A stretch of DNA of 64,000 bases from Utricularia gibba (Eukaryota; Streptophyta; Magnoliopsida; Lamiales; Lentibulariaceae): contig NEEC01000019.1 of the NCBI GenBank assembly GCA_002189035.1, positions 1,736,001 through 1,800,000 of the forward strand, given 5' to 3'. The notes beneath the pieces are model-generated. The model saw only the letters and a program-made list of their open reading frames with translations. It made no database searches and was not told the origin of the DNA. The translations under genes were made by a program, and so were the position numbers. Below, piece by piece: positions 58,406 through 64,000 of this stretch; positions within the stretch are counted from its first letter, which is position 1, and each line of letters starts with the position of its first letter.

Positions 58406-59829
58406 ATAGTCATAAGGGCCTACATGATGAAAATATATAATAATTAGGTGCTTATGATAATATTTAATGAATCAAAATATCAGATAACTAATTTATGGAA
58501 TAGTTGAATATTGTAATTTTTAAAATTATTTAGAAATTTACATAGTTTCTGATTTTTACTTTAATAATTTACTCATTATACAAAAATCTTTTATAAAAAT
58601 ATACATTTTTAATGATAATTATAAGCATATCATTATTTGAGAATTTTATCAAAACTTATTAATTATTATAGAACAAAGAATTTAAAATATAAATATTTCT
58701 AATTACATTAAAAGTAATTATTTTAAATTTAGTGATAAAAGAATTTTTATATTTTAATATCATATTTTTACAACTCTATCATTCAATATAAAGAAAGAAT
58801 ATTTATTAATTTATACAACCAAGAAAACAAGTGATCTTTTTATTTTTCTAATGTTTTTTCAGCTTTATTTATTACTAAAAAATCAATATAGATGAAGAAT
58901 TTATTAGATTTTCAAGGCTAGTTGCAATTAAAATCATAAAAATGAAAATTTTAAATTTATTGAAGTGACGGCTAGTTTAATTACATGTTTGGGTAGTTCT
59001 AAATTTTCAAACCAGACAAATGAAAGTTCTCTAATATTTGAAATCAATAAAAATTTATTTTAACTATTCAATCCAAAAAATATTAAGAATGACCATTTAT
59101 TTGATATTGTTTTAAACACTACCAAATCTATATATCAACTTCATTGTAAGATGGAATAACATTTTCTGGTTGCTCTCTTCTTTTGGATCCACGATTCTCT
59201 AATTTCTGTTTAGCATGAAATGAAAAAGATATAATGATTATAAGTATAATTGATTTTCTAACAAAAATCAAGATGCTACAAAATAAATGTAAAAGAATCA
59301 CATGACCTTCATAAAAGGGATGAGATTGACTTCCTTCACCGCAATGCCCCTTACTAGCTATATGGAACGAAAAGCCGATATTTCGTCTTTGAACAAACCT
59401 GAAGAATAAATGTTAACTAGTGACCCCTATTTCCCCCTATTTAAAGCCTCCAAGAAACATAGGAGTTAACGTCATTCATTTAAAAATGACATAGTTATTA
59501 ACGCCATGTAAAAAAAATGAAATAATAATATTTAAGAAGGACATAGTTATTCACGTCATACAAAAAAGAAATGAAATAATAATTTTTAAAATAGAAAGTA
59601 AGGTAAAATATAAATAAAATACGAAAATGAAGGTATATTACCAATTATGTTGAAATTGTTAAGGTAAAATCTCATTACATCCTTTAGTTGAGGTATTTTA
59701 AAAATAGTTACAAAAGATCAGGTAAATTACCAATTAAATTATAAAATTAAGGTAAAATAATAATAAATTTCAAAAATAAGGTAATGCGAAAATTTAAAAA
59801 AAAAATCAGGGTAGATAACCTATTATCTC
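58406..59829. other. MULE right arm, noncoding
   Basis: AT-rich DNA upstream of the transposase and the right terminal region with GGTAAA-type blocks. No gene seen. Confidence 0.6.
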
Positions 59830-60108
59830 GCATTCGATGCCCTCGAGGATGTCTTTGGGCTGCCTTGGTGTTGGGACTTGGGCCCGGCCCAACATTTGGC
59901 ATTACTACATAACAGAGTCCACATCTCCGTACGATAATTCCATGATGTTGAAAATTGGCACCACGACGGATGGTACGGGTACTGTTACCTGTCCACACCA
60001 CACGCACCCACTCCTACAATAATAAATCGACACCCAAAAAAGTGCCTCTGGGGGGATTCGTCTGTCTGCTTCCAGTTTTCGCTTTTCAAGAAACCCGGTG
60101 GTCCGGGG

Positions 60109-61495
60109 ATGGCTGTGGTGAGCTTCGCCTTCTCGCCTCTGCGTCGCCTCCTCCTCCTCCTCTGGGTCTCAGGTGAGCCCCCCGCCTGCATCTCTCGCTT
60201 TTTCTTTCTTGCACTCACGTTGTCTTTGCAATGCAGCTTCCTTCTTCACGCCGGCGCTTCTCCTTGGAATCAATTACGGCCAAATTGCTGATAACCTCCC
60301 CCACCCAGACGCTGTTGTTCCCCTTGTGGATTCCATGGGCGCCACCGGCGTGAAGCTCTATGACGCTGATCCGCGTGTTCTGAAAGCCTTCGCCGGCACC
60401 GGCGTCCAGTTCATCGTCAGTGTTGCGAACGAAAATTTGCCCCTATTCCGGGATCCCAAACAGGCCTTCGCTTGGGTGAAATCCAATGTCTACTCTCACC
60501 TCCCTTCGACCAACATTACCTGCATTGCCGTCGGCAATGAGGTCCTCACTCTGAACAATTCTCTCTTATCCGCCAGTCTCCTCCCCGCCATGGAAACTGT
60601 TCATTCCGCTCTTGTGTCCCTCAACCTTGACAAGCAAGTCATGGTCACAACTGCCCACAATTTGGCCATTCTCGATGTTTCGTACCCCCATCCGCTGGCA
60701 CATTCCGCCGCGATCTGACACAGAAACTTTCCTGTTTACTGGAGTTTCACCGGAAAGTGGGTTCTCCGTTTCTCATTAATGCCTACCCTTACTTCGCATA
60801 CAAAGCTAATCCCAAGCAAGTTTCCCTTGATTTTGCCCTGTTCGAGCCTGGCCCAGGGATGATTGACCCTGTTTCTGGGCTTCACTACGACAATATGTTC
60901 CACGCCCAGATCGACGCGGCGCATTCAGCCATAGAGAAGCTCGGGTACAAGAACGTGTGTTTGCAGATCTCAGAAACAGGGTGGCCGTCCAAAGGGGATG
61001 CCGATGAAGCTGGGGCATCGCCGGAGAATGCCAGAAAGTACAACGGGAACCTGATCAAACTGATCGCGGAGAAGAAAGGGACACCTATGCGGCCTAAATC
61101 AGATTTGAATGTCTATGTTTTTGCTCTGTTCAATGAGAACCAGAAGCCAGGACCAACTTCAGAGAGAAATTTCGGACTTTTCAAGCCAGACGGAACGCCT
61201 GTGTACAATCTGGGCTTCAACATCACAAGCTTGATGGCCACCAACTCCACCTCCACGCCTTCTCCGCCTCCAGTAGTTACCGACTCTTCATCTTCTTCAA
61301 ATGGGTACCTCTCAATCACAGACGATGCTGTGAGTCCCCTCGGTTGCTTCTCTTTTCCCTTAATCTCTTTAGAAAAAAAAACCTTAGATCAAAATGGGTT
61401 TTCAGGTACGGGGTGCGGACTCCGACCGGAGGAGGATAGTCTACTCGCTGTGTTGCCTGATGATCTCCGTCGCGGTGGCTCTCCGGCGGTTCTGA
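60109..61495 (+). CDS. GH17 glucan endo-1,3-beta-glucosidase, frameshifted in a C run
   Basis: A secreted enzyme that hydrolyses callose (beta-1,3-glucan). Exons 60109-60172, 60237-61329 and 61406-61495. Exon 1 encodes the start of the signal peptide (MAVVSFAFSPLRRLLLLLWV), then LLLGINYGQIADNLPHP begins the mature domain. Catalytic residues: the acid in ITCIAVGNEVL and the nucleophile in VCLQISETGWPSKG. Further signatures are FLINAYPYFAYK, FNENQKPGPTSERNFGLF and PVYNLG. A Ser/Pro/Thr-rich linker (STSTPSPPPVVTDSSSSS) leads to a C-terminal hydrophobic stretch (VYSLCCLMISVAVAL), possibly a GPI signal; there is no CBM43. It resembles the glucosidase 11/14 group. As written the frame stops after SYPHPLAHSAAI; one more C in the five-C run at 60685-60689 restores SYPPSAGTFRRDL and about 415 residues. 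Confidence 0.93.
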
Positions 61496-63781
61496 AATCA
61501 AACTTGGGGAAAAGGTGGATTCCAATGTCCCAACACTCTTTTTCCCTTTTCTTTTTCATCTCTAGGGAATCACCCAAACAAAAGTGAAGTTCAAATTCCG
61601 GAAGGAGACGCTGTTCTTTCTTTTTTCTGCTGGCAGGTGTGAAGTTGTCTTTTCGCTCGGCTGAAGCAAACCCATGTGCCTGAGGGCGGTGCCGGTTTGT
61701 ATCCTGTTAAAATCACTGCAGATCTGAATCAGTGAAAACAGAGACAGATAGACCATTCATATGTGTTATCACGAAAATGCCTAATGTTCTGTTATGTACC
61801 AAATGTTGACCTGTACACATATTCTCTCCTTAAAAAATGAAGTAGATTTGGCTAGGCAGCTACAACATGTTGGCAACACTACCTGAAACCGATGCCGATC
61901 CACCAAATAGTTAATGAGTAGCCTCAGAACCTATCAAGCAGCCACTTCAGACTGCTGATGTTCCATAGTCGTCTTCCTCCTCACTAGATAGATCATCTTG
62001 GTTGGATCTTTCAGCCACTCCTGTGAAGAAGCAATAGCCACTATTTCTTCAGAGAATGGCTTCTAAGTCCATCTGTGGTGTCATAAACTGCAGTCCCTTC
62101 GTTCCTGTGCATCTTTCAGCCGAGTATCCATAAAAAAAGTCTACGCAGTAGAGGTTTTTGTTCAGAACCTCAGACAGCTTTATGTTGAGGTCACAGCTGT
62201 GAACAGAAGAGACCCCCACCGAAAAGAGACCCCTACCATCACTGCTGCTCATAGAGCCCAAGATCAGCCATGCCAGGCGCAAAGGGAGGTGAAAGAAACC
62301 ATTTTTCGTGAATTTGTGAGTGGATGCAGTGGGGGGCAGCTTGGGATCGGAGGTGAGACTACGTATCCTTTTTTAGGACATCGAATCTAGATAACAGAAC
62401 AGGTTACACTTTTATTTTTCAGAAGATTGAATATTATAATAACAACTTCATTCAAGTGAGAAAGCTCTCCCACAAAAGAATTCTGGGAAGAATCATTCGG
62501 AACCTGATATTAATTTATTGTCCAATTTCAATCACCTCGATGGATCTGAGACAGCAGCAAGTGGAGTAAGAAGTGTACTAAAATTCAAGAATCTAAGACT
62601 CTAGCTTTAAAGAACTCTATCAACTATTTTTCCTTGGATAGAGCACATGAATGCATTTTGCATTAAAATAGTACATTATCCATCAAATCACAAGTAAATT
62701 ACAATTCAACTATGAAGAAAGGGATTAAAAGGCACCTTACATATCAGCATATCAAAGCAGTGAATGAATATTCACTAACAGTAAATGTTGGGGTAACAGT
62801 AGAAGATCAGTCAATCCCAATAATGTAACAAAAAAATTCAACTCTCTCAGAGATGCCAATATGAACAAGCTAACATTTAAACTTCTGTACAGATACAGAG
62901 TTTCAAACCCATGAACACCATTCTAATAAAATGCATGACAGCAGCATAATCACACTATAGCGCATGGAATCCAAAAAACTTCAGCAGAAAAACCTCTTCG
63001 CCGATCATGAGCAAGTATGAGTGAAGCCCTCAATCGTGCTGGCAACAAATACACTTCTATCTATACTTCCACGGATCCATGAATTTTCTATCTAACAATT
63101 AATCGATCCTAACTACAAATTAAGTAATAAAATAATAATAAAAAGAGGTCAATTTTATGGTAATGGATTTCAAAAAATATTTAATGAATGTTCTGAAAAT
63201 TTTTTAAAACTTATTTCTATTTTTCAAAATTAAAAATAGTTTTGTTTTAGAACATTTTTAATTATAAAAATAATTCTATTAAAAACAATTTTAAAATTAT
63301 AATTTCAAAAATTATTTTTGAAAAAATAAGAAATTGGTTACTTTTATTTTTTACTTCTATTTTTCAAAATTATTTTTGAAAAGTAAAAACAAATTTAAAA
63401 AAATTTTCAGAACATTATTTTAGTTTTATGTGAATACTTGAGATGAAGATAATAAAAGTGACGAAGGATGATACTATAATGTTGATTATCTTATGTTGAT
63501 GAACTATTTCTATTTATGTAATATTATTTTTATCGTAATTATTTGATTGTTGATTTGTTATAATTGATTGTATTTGCTAAATTAATTATAATTATATTTT
63601 ACTATAATTCTTTCTTTTGCTCACATTTAAATCATTCATCCAATATTTATTATTTTCAACAAATGCAATTTATTATTATAATTATAAGGTTTCTTTTTTG
63701 GTCATTTTAGTTATGAGGATCGTTTTTCAGATGCTTTTATTAAAAATGCAAAGGAGCATTCTTGGATTGCTTGGTGTGTCC
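61496..63781. other. Intergenic between the glucanase and glutaredoxin-domain genes
   Basis: Glucanase 3' UTR to about 61,800. 61,860-62,350 is not AT-rich and has a 77-codon minus-strand frame (62049-62282) with no family features. 62,400-63,130 holds no gene I can see. MITE copy 3 lies at 63187-63416, then AT-rich DNA that includes the 3' flank of the glutaredoxin-domain gene. Confidence 0.45.
63187..63416. mobile_element. MITE-like element, family A, copy 3
   Basis: The best-preserved copy. AATGTTCTGAAAATTTTTT at the left matches, inverted, the AATGTTCTGAAAATTTTTT end at the right, followed on both sides by TTTTTCAAAATTAT-type sequence. About 230 bp and noncoding. Confidence 0.7.
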
Positions 63782-64000
63782 TCAAGAACAGATTGGGCAG
63801 CGAACCAATCCGTTCTCGTTACAGTCGCTGCATCTGATGACTAGGCTACAGCGCCTCTGTTTCAGGGGCGCCGGTTTGATGATCTTGCAGCTCCCGTCAC
63901 AAGTGGAACAGGGCAAGAATCTAGCACCTCCGCATCCTCGACAGACATAGCCGCCGGTCATCTTGGGGAGCCCCTGAAGCAGCTCCGCTAGGGATCCGCG
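63782..64000 (-). CDS. Glutaredoxin-domain protein with C-terminal Cys clusters (3' end only)
   Basis: The last 72 codons of a gene that continues past the right edge; the stop is TGA at 63782-63784. The frame reads LAELLQGLPKM, then the C-terminal zinc-finger-like module VCRGCGGARFLPC, CDGSCKIIK, CSDCNENGLVRCPICS, with four CxxC-type pairs. This module is the signature of the plant glutaredoxin-domain family (GRXCR-like, At5g39865/At1g64500 group), in which a class-like glutaredoxin fold precedes it; the glutaredoxin part is outside the window. The function of the family is not well defined. Confidence 0.9.
   Translation of the reverse strand, partial: RGSLAELLQGLPKMTGGYVCRGCGGARFLPCSTCDGSCKIIKPAPLKQRRCSLVIRCSDCNENGLVRCPICS

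Larger units (their letters stand above)
53854..59829. mobile_element. Mutator-like element (MULE), about 6.0 kb
   Basis: Flanked by a perfect 10-bp target duplication, GCATTCGATG, at 53844-53853 and 59830-59839, within the 9-11 bp usual for Mutator. The termini are long, AT-rich and inverted in pattern: TACCC/TTTACC-type blocks run for about 250 bp at the left (53,870-54,110), and GGTAAA/GGGTA blocks at the right (59,580-59,820). The outermost 25 bp match only about 60 percent, so the ends are worn. Inside is a MuDR-type transposase on the minus strand and a nested solo LTR. Age and the broken transposase suggest it no longer moves by itself. Confidence 0.88.

Overview
This is nuclear DNA from a flowering plant, most likely a eudicot. 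The coding exons are GC-richer than the very AT-rich intergenic DNA, introns are short GT-AG introns, and the genes are plant families: a MIR319 precursor, a long PIN auxin carrier, a DELLA repressor, a CLE peptide, a cellulose synthase-like D enzyme, a CAR C2 protein and a WAT1-type transporter. I cannot name the species from the sequence alone.

Layout, left to right. 0-3 kb: a possible 3' exon at the edge, MIR319 (+) and a two-domain fasciclin-like arabinogalactan protein (-). 3-11.7 kb: AT-rich intergenic DNA with small dispersed repeats and one short J-domain gene (+, 7.46-8.15 kb). 11.7-14.1 kb: PIN3/4/7-type auxin efflux carrier (-). 16 kb: an isolated copy of a small-protein family. 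18 kb: CLE16/17-type signalling peptide (+). 20.6-21.5 kb: CAR protein (-). 22.9-24.7 kb: DELLA (-). 27.5-28.9 kb: seven-transmembrane LUSTR/CAND-type protein (+). 29.7-42.2 kb: a tandem cluster of the same small-protein family, mixed with broken copies of the 3' end of the neighbouring CSLD gene. 42.7-46.1 kb: intact-length CSLD (-). 47.2-49.0 kb: RING-H2 ligase (+). 49.8-50.9 kb: plastid DUF3067 protein (+). 51.7-53.2 kb: WAT1/EamA transporter (+). 53.85-59.83 kb: a Mutator-like element with a transposase and a nested solo LTR. 60.1-61.5 kb: GH17 beta-1,3-glucanase (+). 63.8-64.0 kb: the 3' end of a glutaredoxin-domain gene (-).

The most novel part is the small-protein cluster. At least eleven copies and relics lie on the minus strand between 29.7 and 42.2 kb, and a twelfth is at 16 kb. 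Intact members have no signal peptide, share a TATA box about 50-65 bp before the ATG, and have a core whose pattern resembles a shortened alpha-crystallin (HSP20/RTM2-like) domain. Two members carry variable C-terminal decapeptide tails encoded by 30-bp repeats. The cluster is undergoing birth and death: start-codon loss, nonsense changes, internal deletions, 5' truncations and a recent 2-kb tandem duplication are all visible.

Four otherwise well-preserved genes (FLA, DELLA, CSLD, GH17) are each broken by a single missing base in or next to a G/C run. Restoring one G or C brings back the family frame every time. This looks more like consensus error than four independent pseudogenes, and those four models should be read with it in mind. 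The genes are independent transcription units; several relate to growth control (miR319, PIN, CLE, DELLA, CAR) or the cell wall (FLA, CSLD, glucanase), but nothing shows that they are coordinated.
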